Notes: generated by a model from the letters alone, not told the origin. DNA of 64,000 nt from VRUE01 sp035318745 (GCA_035318745.1 DATHEA010000015.1:40278-104277), one strand, 5' to 3'. Counted from the stretch's first letter, positions 1-9,494 are shown. Program-made: numbers and translations.

Positions 1-870
1 CGCCCAGGTGCGCTCGAGCGCACCTGGCTGGAGGAAAACTTCGACTTCCACGCGCTCGACCTCGAGGACGTGCTCTCGCGCAACCAGCGGCCGAAGATCG
101 ACGTCTACGACGACTACCTCTTCATCGTTCTCCACTTCCCGGTCTTCGACCCCGCGGTCGGCCGCCTCGGCACCGGCGAGCTCGACCTCTTCGTCGGGCC
201 CGGCTATGTGGTGACGATCCCGAACCAGCCGCTGCAGCCGGTCGAGTACCTCTTCGAGCGCTGCCGAGCGAAGGAGGAGCTGCGCGATCAGCTCTTCTCG
301 CGCGGCTCGGGCTATCTGCTCTACCGTCTCGTCGACGACAGCTTCGACTACTGCTTCCCGATGCTGCGCAAGATCGGCAACAAGCTCGACGCGCTGGAGG
401 ACGACATCTTCGAGGGTCGCTCGGAGGAGGTAGTGCGCGACATCTCCAACGTCAAGCAGGAGATCATCAACTTCCGCAAGGTGATCCGCCCGCAGCGACC
501 CGTCCTGCGCGACCTGGAGAAGGTCAAGCAGCGCTACCTGGCCACCGACCTCGACCTGGAGATCTACTTCGACGACATCGTCGACGCCCACGAGCGGATC
601 TGGGACATGCTGGAGAATTACAAGGAGGTGGTCGACTCACTGGCCGAGACCAACGAGTCGGTGATCTCGCACCGGGTCAACGACATCCTCCGCGTGCTCA
701 CCTCGATCAGCGTCATCGTCCTGCCGCTGACCCTGCTGGCGAGCATCTGGGGGATGAACTCGCGCGTGCCAGGCGAGCAAAGCATCGCCGGGTTCTGGAT
801 CGTCGTCGGCGCGATGGTCGCGATCCTGGTCGGCATGGTCGCCTACTTCCGGCGACGCGGCTGGCTCTGA
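1..870 (+). CDS. corA: CorA-family divalent cation transporter (5' end outside window)
   Basis: Homopentameric Mg2+/Co2+ channel of the inner membrane (family knowledge). The frame is open from base 1, so the true start lies upstream and 289 codons are visible. The visible part is mostly the acidic, helical cytoplasmic domain. It ends in two transmembrane helices: one around visible residues 232-250 and a second near 262-283. The signature GMN is at visible residues 251-253 (context IWGMN), followed by a short basic tail (FRRRGWL). The tryptophan before GMN replaces the more usual tyrosine. The next gene, a HIT protein, starts 28 bases after the stop. Family assignment is firm; substrate (Mg, Co or Zn) cannot be read from sequence. 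Confidence 0.93.
   Translation, partial: RPGALERTWLEENFDFHALDLEDVLSRNQRPKIDVYDDYLFIVLHFPVFDPAVGRLGTGELDLFVGPGYVVTIPNQPLQPVEYLFERCRAKEELRDQLFSRGSGYLLYRLVDDSFDYCFPMLRKIGNKLDALEDDIFEGRSEEVVRDISNVKQEIINFRKVIRPQRPVLRDLEKVKQRYLATDLDLEIYFDDIVDAHERIWDMLENYKEVVDSLAETNESVISHRVNDILRVLTSISVIVLPLTLLASIWGMNSRVPGEQSIAGFWIVVGAMVAILVGMVAYFRRRGWL
4..27. repeat. Perfect 24-bp palindrome at window start, inside corA
   Basis: Bases 4-15 are the exact reverse complement of 16-27 (CCAGGTGCGCTC / GAGCGCACCTGG) with no loop. It is coding in the corA frame. It may be chance in GC-rich DNA, or an edge artefact if the window begins at a contig end. Confidence 0.6.
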
Positions 871-898
871 GGATCGCTCGGCTTATAGCCTGCCTCGG

Positions 899-1387
899 GT
901 GGCCAACTTTCGCATCTGGGCGCCCTGGCGCCTCGCCTACGTGAAGGACGCGTCCAAGGACAAGGAGGAGGAGTGCATCTTCTGCGCCAAGCCGGCGGCG
1001 GACGACGACGCGGCGAACCTGATCGTCCATCGCGGCCAGAGCTGCTTCGTGATCCTCAACCTCTTCCCCTACACCAACGGGCACCTGATGGTGGCGCCGT
1101 ACGAGCACATCGGCCGCATTCAAGATCTGCCCACTGACACCGTCGCGGAGATGTTGTCGCTGGCGCAGCGGGCGATGAGCCGGCTGGAGGAGGTCTACGA
1201 CCCGCACGGCTACAACGTCGGCTTCAACCAGGGTCGCGTCGCCGGGGCCGGGGTCGAGCACCACATCCACCTCCACGTCGTCCCCCGCTGGGGCGGCGAT
1301 ACGAATTTCATGCCGGTTATCGCCGACACCAAAGTGATGCCGCAGACGCTCGAGCAGAGCTTCGAGGCGCTGAAAGGAGCGTTTTGA
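899..1387 (+). CDS. HIT-domain protein, probable Ap4A phosphorylase/hydrolase type
   Basis: Nucleotide-binding hydrolase or transferase of the histidine-triad superfamily, likely acting on diadenosine polyphosphates or AMP conjugates. The 162-residue protein opens with the actinobacterial WAPWR motif. A CxxC pair (C26, C29) may bind zinc, and the triad H122-I-H124-L-H126 contains the catalytic histidine. The GTG start at 899 puts the WAPWR motif at residues 7-11 as in relatives. The stop overlaps the TTG start of the phosphohexomutase gene, which implies translational coupling. The resemblance to mycobacterial Ap4A phosphorylase rests on the N-terminal motif and CxxC and is inference; other HIT activities remain possible. 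Confidence 0.88.
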   Translation: MANFRIWAPWRLAYVKDASKDKEEECIFCAKPAADDDAANLIVHRGQSCFVILNLFPYTNGHLMVAPYEHIGRIQDLPTDTVAEMLSLAQRAMSRLEEVYDPHGYNVGFNQGRVAGAGVEHHIHLHVVPRWGGDTNFMPVIADTKVMPQTLEQSFEALKGAF

Positions 1388-2766
1388 CGGAATCCGCCCC
1401 CTTGGCACCAAGTCAGATCTTCAAGGCCTACGACATCCGCGGCCTCTACGGCAAGGAAATGGACGAGACGACGGCGCTCGCCGTCGGCCGCGCCTTCGCC
1501 CGCGTGCTGGCGCGGCTGCGCGGCAAGCAGCCGGACGAGCTCCGCGTCGGCCTCGGTCGAGACATGCGGCTGACGGCGCCCGCAATGGCGGCGGAGCTGC
1601 GCGACGGGCTGATCTTCGAGGGTGCGACGGTGCTCGACGCCGGCATGGTCGCCACCGAGATGCTCTACCACCTGGTCGGATCGCGCGAGCTGGACGGCGG
1701 CGCCATGGTGACCGCCTCCCACAACCCGAAGGCGTATACCGGCGTCAAGCTCGTCCGCGAGGGGGCGCTGGCGCTCTCCGGCGAAGCCGGCATCGGCGAC
1801 GTGCAGCGCGAGATCGAAGCCGGCCTCGGCTCGGCCCCGGGCGGCGGCTCCTTCGAGGAGGTCGATGTCTGGGACGAATACAGGCAGCACGCGCTCTCTT
1901 TCATCGATCCCGACGCGGTCAGGCCGCTGAAGGTCGTCGTCGACGGCGGCAACGGTATGGCGGGGCCGATGGTCGGCCCTACCCTGCGCGGCCTGGGGCT
2001 GGAGCTCGACGAGATGTACTTCGAGCCCAACGGAGAGTTCCCGGACCACGAGCCGAACCCGCTGCTGCCGGAGAACCGCAGGCTGATCGAAGACCGGGTG
2101 CGCTCCGCCGGCGCCGATCTCGGCATCGCCTGGGACGGCGACGCCGACCGCTGCTTCTTCATCGACGGTGAGGGCTCCTTCTGCGACGGCGACTTCGTCT
2201 GCGCGCTGCTTGCCCGCGCCGCGCTGAGTCGCAACCCCGGCGCGACGATCCTCTATGACCCTCGCTCCAGCCGCGCGGTGCCAGATCTGGTTGCCGCCGA
2301 GGGCGGCCGGTCCGACCTCTCCCGCGTCGGCCACGCCTTCTTCAAGATCCGCATGCGCGAGGAGAACGCCGTCTTCGGCGGCGAGGTCTCGGGCCACTAC
2401 TACTTCCGCGACTTCTGGTGCGCCGACTCCGGCACGATCCCCGCCCTGCTGGTGCTCGAGCTGCTCTCACGCGACGGGCGCTCACTGGCGGAGCTGATGG
2501 CCGAGTTCCGCTCGCGCTACTTCATCTCCGGCGAGATCAACTCCGAGGTCGCCGACCAGGAGGCGAAAATGGAGGAGATCGAGGCGCGCTATTCCGACGG
2601 CCAGATGACCGCCCTCGATGGAGTCTCGATCGACTACCCCGACTGGCACTTCAACGTGCGCCCGTCGAACACCGAGCCGCTGCTCCGCCTCAACCTCGAG
2701 TCGCTCGTCTCGCGCGAGGACATGGAGGCCAAGCGGGACGAGCTGCTGGGACTGATCCGGGCGTGA
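1384..2766 (+). CDS. manB: Phosphomannomutase/phosphoglucomutase (alpha-D-phosphohexomutase)
   Basis: Interconverts hexose 6- and 1-phosphates for nucleotide-sugar and cell-envelope polysaccharide synthesis. All four active-site loops are visible: TASHNPK with the phosphoserine near residue 112, the metal loop DGDADR near 251-256, the sugar loop GEVSGH near 334-339, and the phosphate loop RPSNTEP near 428. The length of 460 residues is normal. It starts at TTG 1384, which overlaps the stop of the HIT gene, and its stop overlaps the GTG of the following hydrolase, so the three form one transcription unit. Substrate preference (mannose or glucose) cannot be settled from the sequence. Confidence 0.93.
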   Translation: MTESAPLAPSQIFKAYDIRGLYGKEMDETTALAVGRAFARVLARLRGKQPDELRVGLGRDMRLTAPAMAAELRDGLIFEGATVLDAGMVATEMLYHLVGSRELDGGAMVTASHNPKAYTGVKLVREGALALSGEAGIGDVQREIEAGLGSAPGGGSFEEVDVWDEYRQHALSFIDPDAVRPLKVVVDGGNGMAGPMVGPTLRGLGLELDEMYFEPNGEFPDHEPNPLLPENRRLIEDRVRSAGADLGIAWDGDADRCFFIDGEGSFCDGDFVCALLARAALSRNPGATILYDPRSSRAVPDLVAAEGGRSDLSRVGHAFFKIRMREENAVFGGEVSGHYYFRDFWCADSGTIPALLVLELLSRDGRSLAELMAEFRSRYFISGEINSEVADQEAKMEEIEARYSDGQMTALDGVSIDYPDWHFNVRPSNTEPLLRLNLESLVSREDMEAKRDELLGLIRA

Positions 2767-3767
2767 CGCTGACGCCGGAGGAGGCACTCGAGCAGGCCGC
2801 GCTGGCCGGCATCCACCGGCTTCAGATCCCGACCCCCTTCGCGGTCGGGCGGGTCAACTGCTACCTGCTCGAGGACGAGCCGCTGACCCTGATCGACACC
2901 GGACCGAACTCGGGCAAAGCGCTCGACGAGCTGCAGGGCCAGCTGGCCGAGAGGGGTCACTCGATCGACGATTTGGAGCTGGTCGTCCTCACCCATCAGC
3001 ACATCGACCATCTCGGCCTGGTCGAGATCGTGGTCGAGCACTCGGGAGCCGAGGTCGCCGCGCTCGGGCTCGCCGCCGAGCGCCTAGCCAACTTCGGCGA
3101 GGATGCCGAACGCGAGGACGAATTCGCGGTCGAGCTGATGCTGCGCAACGGCATCCCCCAGGAGGTCGCCTTCGCCCTGCAGAGCGTCTCGCGCAGCTTC
3201 CGTGGCTGGGGCTCGAAGGCAAAGGTGACCCGACCGCTCGAGGACGGGCAGCCGGTGCGCTTCCGCGACCGGATACTGCAGACGCTGCACCGGCCCGGCC
3301 ACAGTCCCTCCGACACGGTCTTCTGGGACGAGCAGCGCAGGATCCTGATCGCCGCCGACCACCTGATCGCCCACATCTCCTCCAACCCGTTGATCACCCG
3401 CCCACTCGACGGCTCCTCGCAGCGCACCCAGGCACTCGTCACCTACATCGAGTCGATGAAGAAGACCCGCGAGATGCCAGCTGAGATCGTCCTCTCGGGC
3501 CATGGCGAGCCGGTCGTCGACCACGTAGCGCTGATCGACGACCGCCTGGCCAAGCACGACCGGCGCAAGGAGAAGATCTACGGCCTGATCGCCGAGCAGC
3601 CCCGCACGGGCTATGAGATCGCCCAGGCGATCTGGGGCGACGTCGCCGTGACCCAGGCCTTCCTCACCCTCTCGGAGGTGATCGGGCACGCCGACCTGCT
3701 GCTCAACGAAGGGCGGGTGCGCGAAGTCGTAGACGGGGAGGTGATCCGATATGAGGCGACCGGGTAG
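2763..3767 (+). CDS. Metallo-beta-lactamase-fold hydrolase with C-terminal winged helix
   Basis: Binuclear-metal hydrolase of the glyoxalase II/LACTB2-like group. The GTG at 2763 overlaps the preceding stop (GTGA) and starts the homologous region. Conserved metal ligands are THQHIDH (H78, H80, D82, H83). Further histidines follow in HRPGHS, AADHL and SGHGEP. After about residue 265 a basic segment (KHDRRKEKIYGL) leads into a winged-helix-like tail, as in the MBL plus BLACT-WH architecture. It is 334 residues long and overlaps the start of the lipid kinase by 17 bases. The physiological substrate is unknown. Confidence 0.85.
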   Translation: MTLTPEEALEQAALAGIHRLQIPTPFAVGRVNCYLLEDEPLTLIDTGPNSGKALDELQGQLAERGHSIDDLELVVLTHQHIDHLGLVEIVVEHSGAEVAALGLAAERLANFGEDAEREDEFAVELMLRNGIPQEVAFALQSVSRSFRGWGSKAKVTRPLEDGQPVRFRDRILQTLHRPGHSPSDTVFWDEQRRILIAADHLIAHISSNPLITRPLDGSSQRTQALVTYIESMKKTREMPAEIVLSGHGEPVVDHVALIDDRLAKHDRRKEKIYGLIAEQPRTGYEIAQAIWGDVAVTQAFLTLSEVIGHADLLLNEGRVREVVDGEVIRYEATG

Positions 3768-4716
3768 GCGCAGCGGCAAGAAGCGGATGCTGCTGATCGT
3801 CAATCCCTACGCGACGACCGTCTCCGACCGGCTCAAGAACCTGGTCGTCTACGCGCTGCAGGGACGCTACGAAGTCGAGATGGTCGCCACCGAGGCGCAG
3901 AACCACGCCACGGAGATAGGTCGCGAGGTGCGCGACCATGGCTACGACATCGTCGTCGCCTTCGGCGGTGACGGCACCCTGAACGAGGTCGCCAACGGGC
4001 TCGCCGGCACCGACGTGCCGGTCTCGGTCCTGCCGGGCGGCTCGACCAACGTCGTCTGTCGCACGCTCGGCATCCCCAACGACGTCGTCGATGCGACCGA
4101 GCACCTGCTCGCCGCGGTCGACGAATGGGCGCCGCGCAAGGTCGACCTCGGCACTGTCGACGAGCGCCACTTCGTCTTCTCCTGCGGCGTCGGCATCGAC
4201 GCCACCGTGGTCAAGCGGGTCGACTCTCATCCCCGCCTCAAGTCGCGCGCCGGACCCTACTACTACAGCTGGGCGGCGATCTCGGCCTTCTACCGCGGCT
4301 ACATGGTCAAACCGGTCCGGTTGCGGGTCGAGATCGACGGTGCCCGCCAGTCCGAGGGCGTCACCGCCCTGGCCCAGAACTCCGACCCCTTCACCTACTT
4401 CGCCAGCCGACCGATCCGGGTCTGTGAGGGCGTCGAGATCGACGACGGCAGCCTTTCGCTCGGCGTCCTCAAGCGGGCCGCGCAGCGAGATATGCCGACC
4501 CTGATCCCGCGCCTTTTCAGCGAGAAGCGGCCCGCCGCGCGCCACCGCCAGATCGAGCATTTCGAAGGCGTCACCGCGGCCAGCGTAACCTCGATCTCGC
4601 AAACCAAGGATGGCATCGCCCGCCCCTTTCCGATCCAGGTCGACGGCGACTACATCGGCGAGAAGACCCATCTCGAGTTGAGCGTCGCCCCAGGCGCGCT
4701 CACGATCGTCGCCTGA
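3751..4716 (+). CDS. Diacylglycerol kinase-family lipid kinase
   Basis: ATP-dependent kinase of the DagK/YegS fold, likely phosphorylating diacylglycerol or a related lipid during phospholipid recycling. The ATP-binding GGDGTLNEV motif is at residues 72-80, with VLPGGSTN soon after, both diagnostic of the catalytic domain. A C-terminal beta domain ends near IQVDGDYIG. A basic N-terminus (RRPGRRSGKKR) precedes strand 1, and the 321-residue length is typical. It ends flush against the convergent rel gene with no spacer, so transcripts of the two probably overlap at their 3' ends. Substrate identity is inferred. Confidence 0.9.
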   Translation: MRRPGRRSGKKRMLLIVNPYATTVSDRLKNLVVYALQGRYEVEMVATEAQNHATEIGREVRDHGYDIVVAFGGDGTLNEVANGLAGTDVPVSVLPGGSTNVVCRTLGIPNDVVDATEHLLAAVDEWAPRKVDLGTVDERHFVFSCGVGIDATVVKRVDSHPRLKSRAGPYYYSWAAISAFYRGYMVKPVRLRVEIDGARQSEGVTALAQNSDPFTYFASRPIRVCEGVEIDDGSLSLGVLKRAAQRDMPTLIPRLFSEKRPAARHRQIEHFEGVTAASVTSISQTKDGIARPFPIQVDGDYIGEKTHLELSVAPGALTIVA

Positions 4717-6912
4717 TCAGCTGGTTGGAGTGATGCGGTAAGCGTCGAAGACCGATTCGACGTTGCGCAGGCGGGAGATGCACTGCTTGATCTGCTCGGT
4801 GTCGCCGACCTCGACCACGAAGCGATTTTTCACCATCGGGTGCTTGGTCATGCAGCTGGCGCCGAGGATATTGATCCCGGCCTCGGAGAAGGTGCGCGAG
4901 AGGTCCTCGAGCAGGCGGGTGCGATCGTAGGCGTCGATCTGAAGTTCGACCCGGTAGGTGGACGCGTTCTCCCCCTCCCAGGCGACCTCGACGAAGCGTT
5001 CCGGCGACTTCATCAGTGCCTTCACGTTCTTGCAATCGGCGCGATGGATGGTGATGCCGCGGCCGAGCGAGACGTAGCCGGCGATCGTGTCCCCCGGCAC
5101 CGGCCGACAGCACTTGGCGAGGCGCACCGCGACGTTGTCGGCGCCCTTGACCCGGATCCCGTAGTTGGAGGCGTCCTTGGTCCGCCGTGCCTTGTCCTCG
5201 CGCGCGCCCTCGAGGCCGATCGGCTGCTCCTCCTCCACCGCCTCGCCCTCTTTCAGCCTCTGCATCAGCTTGTTGGCAACCGCCTTGGTCGAGATCTTGC
5301 CCTGGCCGAGGGCGATGTAGAACTCGGTCGCCTTGTGGAAGCCCATCTCGCGGATCACCTGGGCGAGCAGCGGCGACATCACCAGCTTCTGCATCGGCAA
5401 GCCGCGCTTGCGCAGCGACTCCTCGAGCGCTTCGCGGCCCTTCTTCTCGGCGTCCTCGCGCCGTTCCTGTTTGAAGAATGCGCGGATCTTGTTGCGGGCG
5501 CGGCTGGTCCGCACCAGCTTCAGCCAGTCGCGCGAGGGTCCGCGGTTCTGCTTCGCGGTCAGCACCTCGACGATGTCGCCTGAGCGCAGCTGGTAGTGCA
5601 GCGGCACGATCGAGCCGTTGACCTTGGCGCCGACGCAGCGGTGACCGACATCGGTGTGAACCGCGTAGGCAAAGTCGAGCGGGGTCGAGCCGGCCGAGAG
5701 GTTCTTCACCTCGCCCTTCGGGGTGAAGACGAAGACCTCGTCCTCGAACAGGTCGACCTTCAGCGACTCGAGGAACTCGGCGGGATCCTGGTCGCCCTCG
5801 GCCTCGACCAGCTGACGCAGCCAGGTCATCTTCTCGCGCTTGGGGTCGCCGCTGCCGCCCTCTTTGTAGGCGACGTGGGCGGCGATCCCGTACTCGGCCA
5901 AGCTGTGCATCTCGCCGGTGCGGATCTGGATCTCGAGCGGCTTGCCCTCCGGCCCGATCACCGTCGTGTGCAGCGCCTGGTACATGTTGGCCTTCGGCAT
6001 CGCGACGAAGTCCTTGAAGCGCCCGGGCAGCGGCTTCCAGAGCGAGTGGATGACCCCGATCGCTCCGTAACAGTCTTTGACCGAGCCGACGATCACGCGC
6101 ATTGCCGTCAGGTCGAAGATCTCGTTGAACTCGCGCCCCTTCTTGGTCATCTTCGTGTAGATCGAGTAGAAGTGCTTGGCGCGGCCGGAGATCTCGGCCT
6201 CGATGCCGACGGCCTCCAGCTCCTCGCCGAGAAACGCGCCGGCATGGTTGACGTAGACCTCACGCTCGTCGCGCTGCTGGGCGACCAGTTGCTTGATCTC
6301 CTTGTACTTACGCGGGTGCAGAGTGGCGAAGGAGAGATCCTCGAGCTCCCATTTGATCGCGTGGATCCCCAGCCGGTGGGCGAGCGGCGCATAGATCTCC
6401 AGCGTCTCGCGCGACTTCGCCACCTGCTTCTGCTTCGGCAGTGCGCCGAGGGTGCGCATGTTGTGGAGGCGGTCGGCCAGCTTGATCAGGATCACCCTGA
6501 CGTCGGTGGCCATCGCCACCATCATCTTGCGGTAGTTCTCCGCCTGCCGCTCGTCGCGACTCTCGAAGGTCATGCCGGTCAGCTTGGTGACGCCGTCGAC
6601 GAGCTGGGCGATTTCCTCGCCGAACTCGGTCCGGATCTCATCCAGGCTGGCGCTGGTGTCCTCGACCGTGTCGTGCAGCAGCGCGGCGCAGAGGGTCTCG
6701 GTGTCGAGCCGCATCCCGGCGCAGATCTGGGCGACCCCGACGGGATGGGTGATGAACTCGTCGCCGGAGCGGCGCATCTGGTCGGCGTGACGGTCGCAGG
6801 CGAAATCGAAGGCACGCGTCAAGGCGGCGCGGTCGATCGTCGCCACCGCGAGTGCGGCGCCACCATTCGACCCCGCCTCGATCGCCGGCGCCGAATCGAA
6901 CTCCTCGACCAC
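4717..6912 (-). CDS. rel: Bifunctional (p)ppGpp synthetase/hydrolase (Rel/SpoT)
   Basis: Makes and degrades the stringent-response alarmone (p)ppGpp. Domain order over 731 residues: an HD hydrolase domain (HDTVEDT near residue 79, later ADRLHNMRTLG), a synthetase domain containing PGRFKDFVAMPK and an EIQIRT strand, a TGS domain starting VFVFTPKGE, a basic helical linker, the CCRPVPGD segment, and a C-terminal ACT domain. With both HD and synthetase motifs intact it should be bifunctional, the usual actinobacterial single Rel. GTG at 6912 is taken as start. The frame stays open some codons further upstream without a better start. It lies 32 bases after recJ and is probably co-transcribed with it. 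Confidence 0.96.
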   Translation of the reverse strand: MVEEFDSAPAIEAGSNGGAALAVATIDRAALTRAFDFACDRHADQMRRSGDEFITHPVGVAQICAGMRLDTETLCAALLHDTVEDTSASLDEIRTEFGEEIAQLVDGVTKLTGMTFESRDERQAENYRKMMVAMATDVRVILIKLADRLHNMRTLGALPKQKQVAKSRETLEIYAPLAHRLGIHAIKWELEDLSFATLHPRKYKEIKQLVAQQRDEREVYVNHAGAFLGEELEAVGIEAEISGRAKHFYSIYTKMTKKGREFNEIFDLTAMRVIVGSVKDCYGAIGVIHSLWKPLPGRFKDFVAMPKANMYQALHTTVIGPEGKPLEIQIRTGEMHSLAEYGIAAHVAYKEGGSGDPKREKMTWLRQLVEAEGDQDPAEFLESLKVDLFEDEVFVFTPKGEVKNLSAGSTPLDFAYAVHTDVGHRCVGAKVNGSIVPLHYQLRSGDIVEVLTAKQNRGPSRDWLKLVRTSRARNKIRAFFKQERREDAEKKGREALEESLRKRGLPMQKLVMSPLLAQVIREMGFHKATEFYIALGQGKISTKAVANKLMQRLKEGEAVEEEQPIGLEGAREDKARRTKDASNYGIRVKGADNVAVRLAKCCRPVPGDTIAGYVSLGRGITIHRADCKNVKALMKSPERFVEVAWEGENASTYRVELQIDAYDRTRLLEDLSRTFSEAGINILGASCMTKHPMVKNRFVVEVGDTEQIKQCISRLRNVESVFDAYRITPTS

Positions 6913-6944
6913 GGCGAACAGATCGGCGAGGAGCTCTCGCTGAT

Positions 6945-9452
6945 CTAGGACTGTTTGCGTCGTTTGAGGTATTTCAGACCCTCCTGGTGGCGAGCGCCGT
7001 AGGCGCGAAATGCGGCCGAGCGCTCCAGTTCTGTCTCCTCTGAGGATACGACGCCGACAATGCCGTCACCTTCCGCGGTCGATCCCTGCACCAGGCCAAG
7101 CTCGCCCAGGACCCGCAGGCAGTGGGCCGCGGTCTCGGCACTGCGGGGATGCGGACCGCTTCCTCGCAGGGATGTCAGCAGCTCGGACCCGCCCGACTCG
7201 CCGGCCTCGCGAAGGTCCCTGAACATCGCGATCAGGACAGCCCGGCGGGCCAGTTGCTCGTCGAGCATGGCGAGCGCAAAGCGATGCTCGGCCTCGCCCC
7301 AGGCCAGATGGGCGTAGCCGCCATCGGCCGTAGGCAAGGTCGCGAGGTCCTCATGGTGGGCAAAAGCGGGCGGATCGACGAGCACGACATGCTCGAAGCC
7401 GGCAGCGAGGTCGGGGTCGGCCTCGAGCCTGGCGCCGTCGGCCAGTACGACGCCGTCCCCCGCCAGCGCCACGCGCCGGGCGCGGTCCGCAACCACGGCC
7501 AGCACCTCCCCGCCCCCGGAAGAGCTCAACTCGGCCACCACAGCCGCGGGCGAGCTCCGCGGCCGCACCTTCTCCCTGCCGGTGGGCCGATTTCCGTCCG
7601 TATAGGCGTGTTTCAGGCCCGTCGGCGGCCAGGCGGCGGGGTCCGTCGCAAGCTCGGCCTCGAAACGCTGCCACCACTGCTCCTCGGCGCTTGCCTCGTC
7701 CCCCTGCAGCTCGCGCGGATAGAGCTCGCGCAGCACCACTCGCGGCTCAACCGACCCATTCCAGCGGTTGACCTCCAGGCGCACCGTGGCGTCGACCGGA
7801 TCGTCCTCCCCCACGCCGAGCTTCGAGCGACCGAAAGCGACCCCGAGGGCACGGTGGGCGCCGCTGTGCAGGCTGAACCTGGCGTGCTTGCCTTCGCCCA
7901 TCGTCCGCACGTCGCGCACCCTCGCGGAGGGGACGAGCAGACGCACCCCGGGGTTGCCCATCCCGAACGGGGCGAGCTGCTGCAGCTCCTCGGCCAGCTC
8001 AAGCCCCAGCCCGGCCCCGCCGACCATCGCATCGACCCGCTCGGTGCGCCGCAGATCCTCGGGGCCGAGCACCGAAGCCGCATGAGCCGCAAACGCAGCA
8101 CGAAAAGCCTCCAGATTCTCCGCCCGCAGCTGCAGCCCAGCAGCCGCCCGGTGCCCCCCAAAGCTCTCCAGGTGCTCACCGCAGGCCTCAAGAGCAGCAA
8201 GCAGATCGAAGCCCGGAATACTGCGCCCCGATCCCCGCCCACCCCCCTCGCCATCGAGCGAGATGATCACAACGGGCCTGTGATGCCGCTCGACCAGCCG
8301 CGAGGCGACGATCCCGATCACACCGGGATGCCATCCCTCACCGGCCAGAACCAGGCCAAGCGCTTCCCGCAACTCCTCAGGCAGCTCCCGCCGCGCCGCC
8401 TCAGCAGCCGCGTCGACTTCGCGCTCAGTCGACCGGCGCTCGCTGTTTGCCCGACTCAGCTCCGTCGCAATCTCAGCCGCACGCCCCTCGTCCTCGGTGA
8501 GAAACAGCTCCACCCCCGCGTCAGCCCGGTACAGCCGCCCGGCAGCATTAATCCGAGGTGCCAGCCGGAACGCCAGATCCCCCTCGTCGACCTGAGTCGG
8601 CTCGCATTTAGCGGCCTCCAGCAACGCCCGCATCCCCGGCCTGCGAGCCCGCCGAACCTCAGCAAGCCCGCGCCTAACAAGCGATCTGTTCTCTCCCACA
8701 AGCGGCACCACATCCGCGACGGTCGCCAGCGCCACGAGGTCGAGGTCGTCCTCGGACACAGACGGGGCCTCGGGGGTGGGGTCTCCAGGAACTCCTCGCG
8801 AAGGCGAGCCTGGAGACCCCACCCCCGAGGCCCCCCTAAGCGAACAGGCCAGCTTCCAAGCGACGGCGGTCCCACAAAGCTGCTCAAACGGATACCCGTC
8901 AACAGCCGGATGCAGAATCGGACAATTGGGCAGCTCCGGCCCAGGCTGGTGGTGATCAGTAACCACGACCTCCATGCCGAGGGACCGGGCCAGCGCCACC
9001 TCCTCGACAGCCGTAATCCCGCAGTCGACCGTGACCAGCAGCTCGGTCCCCCGCTCAGCCAGCTTCTCCATGTTCTCGGCGCTAAGCCCATAGCCGTCGG
9101 CGATCCGGTCGGGGATCAGCCAGTCGCACTCGCCGCCGAGCTCGCGCAGGGTGCTGACCAGGATCGTCGTCGCGCAGACACCATCGACGTCGAAGTCACC
9201 GTGCACGGTGATCCGCTTGCCGGCATCGATAGTCCTGAGGACCTTCTCGGTGACGTCCGCCATCGAGTTGAACTCGTCTGGAGAATGCGACTCGTCCGCC
9301 TCGAGAAAAGCCCGCGCCTGCTCGGGGGTCCGATAGCCACGACGAACCAGGGTTATCGCGACGGGCTCACTGAGATCGAGCTGCTCCGACAGGGCTCTCG
9401 CCTCGGCATAGTCGTATGGCTCGGCCTTGTAGGCGTGGATGGTTTCCGACAC
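6945..9452 (-). CDS. recJ: Single-stranded-DNA-specific exonuclease RecJ, with in-frame palindromic insertion
   Basis: 5'-3' ssDNA exonuclease of recombination and mismatch repair. The DHH-phosphoesterase core shows HGDFDVDG (metal aspartates) and the signature VTDHHQPG, then ALATVADVVPL, an RxNAAGRL motif and, in the DHHA1 region, the GGH motif. The protein is long (835 residues): after the nuclease core come an OB-like domain and an Ala/Glu-rich extension ending in KYLKRRKQS. About 24 codons in the loop before the ATVADVV segment come from a perfect 26-bp inverted repeat (8764-8834) that keeps frame. Start is GTG 9452. Operonic with rel downstream. Confidence 0.94.
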   Translation of the reverse strand: MSETIHAYKAEPYDYAEARALSEQLDLSEPVAITLVRRGYRTPEQARAFLEADESHSPDEFNSMADVTEKVLRTIDAGKRITVHGDFDVDGVCATTILVSTLRELGGECDWLIPDRIADGYGLSAENMEKLAERGTELLVTVDCGITAVEEVALARSLGMEVVVTDHHQPGPELPNCPILHPAVDGYPFEQLCGTAVAWKLACSLRGASGVGSPGSPSRGVPGDPTPEAPSVSEDDLDLVALATVADVVPLVGENRSLVRRGLAEVRRARRPGMRALLEAAKCEPTQVDEGDLAFRLAPRINAAGRLYRADAGVELFLTEDEGRAAEIATELSRANSERRSTEREVDAAAEAARRELPEELREALGLVLAGEGWHPGVIGIVASRLVERHHRPVVIISLDGEGGGRGSGRSIPGFDLLAALEACGEHLESFGGHRAAAGLQLRAENLEAFRAAFAAHAASVLGPEDLRRTERVDAMVGGAGLGLELAEELQQLAPFGMGNPGVRLLVPSARVRDVRTMGEGKHARFSLHSGAHRALGVAFGRSKLGVGEDDPVDATVRLEVNRWNGSVEPRVVLRELYPRELQGDEASAEEQWWQRFEAELATDPAAWPPTGLKHAYTDGNRPTGREKVRPRSSPAAVVAELSSSGGGEVLAVVADRARRVALAGDGVVLADGARLEADPDLAAGFEHVVLVDPPAFAHHEDLATLPTADGGYAHLAWGEAEHRFALAMLDEQLARRAVLIAMFRDLREAGESGGSELLTSLRGSGPHPRSAETAAHCLRVLGELGLVQGSTAEGDGIVGVVSSEETELERSAAFRAYGARHQEGLKYLKRRKQS
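8764..8834. repeat. 26-bp perfect inverted repeat inside recJ (RPE-like palindromic insert)
   Basis: Arms 8764-8789 and 8809-8834 are exact reverse complements. The 19-base loop holds a further 5-bp stem (CTCGC/GCGAG). The 71 bases contribute Gly/Ser/Pro-rich residues to RecJ without breaking frame, in a surface loop between conserved blocks. This resembles protein-inserted palindromic elements such as those of Rickettsia, but shares no sequence with them that I recognise. Confidence 0.9.
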
Positions 9453-9494
9453 GCAGCCAGGCTAGGAGGCGCCTGGGACGGATTTCGGCGCGTT

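Noticed and set aside
4..27. Palindrome at window start as a transcription terminator
   Set aside because: It lies inside the corA coding sequence, has no T-run and no loop.
5596..6948. Long plus-strand reading frame across rel
   Set aside because: Antisense shadow of rel; low-complexity composition without domain signatures.
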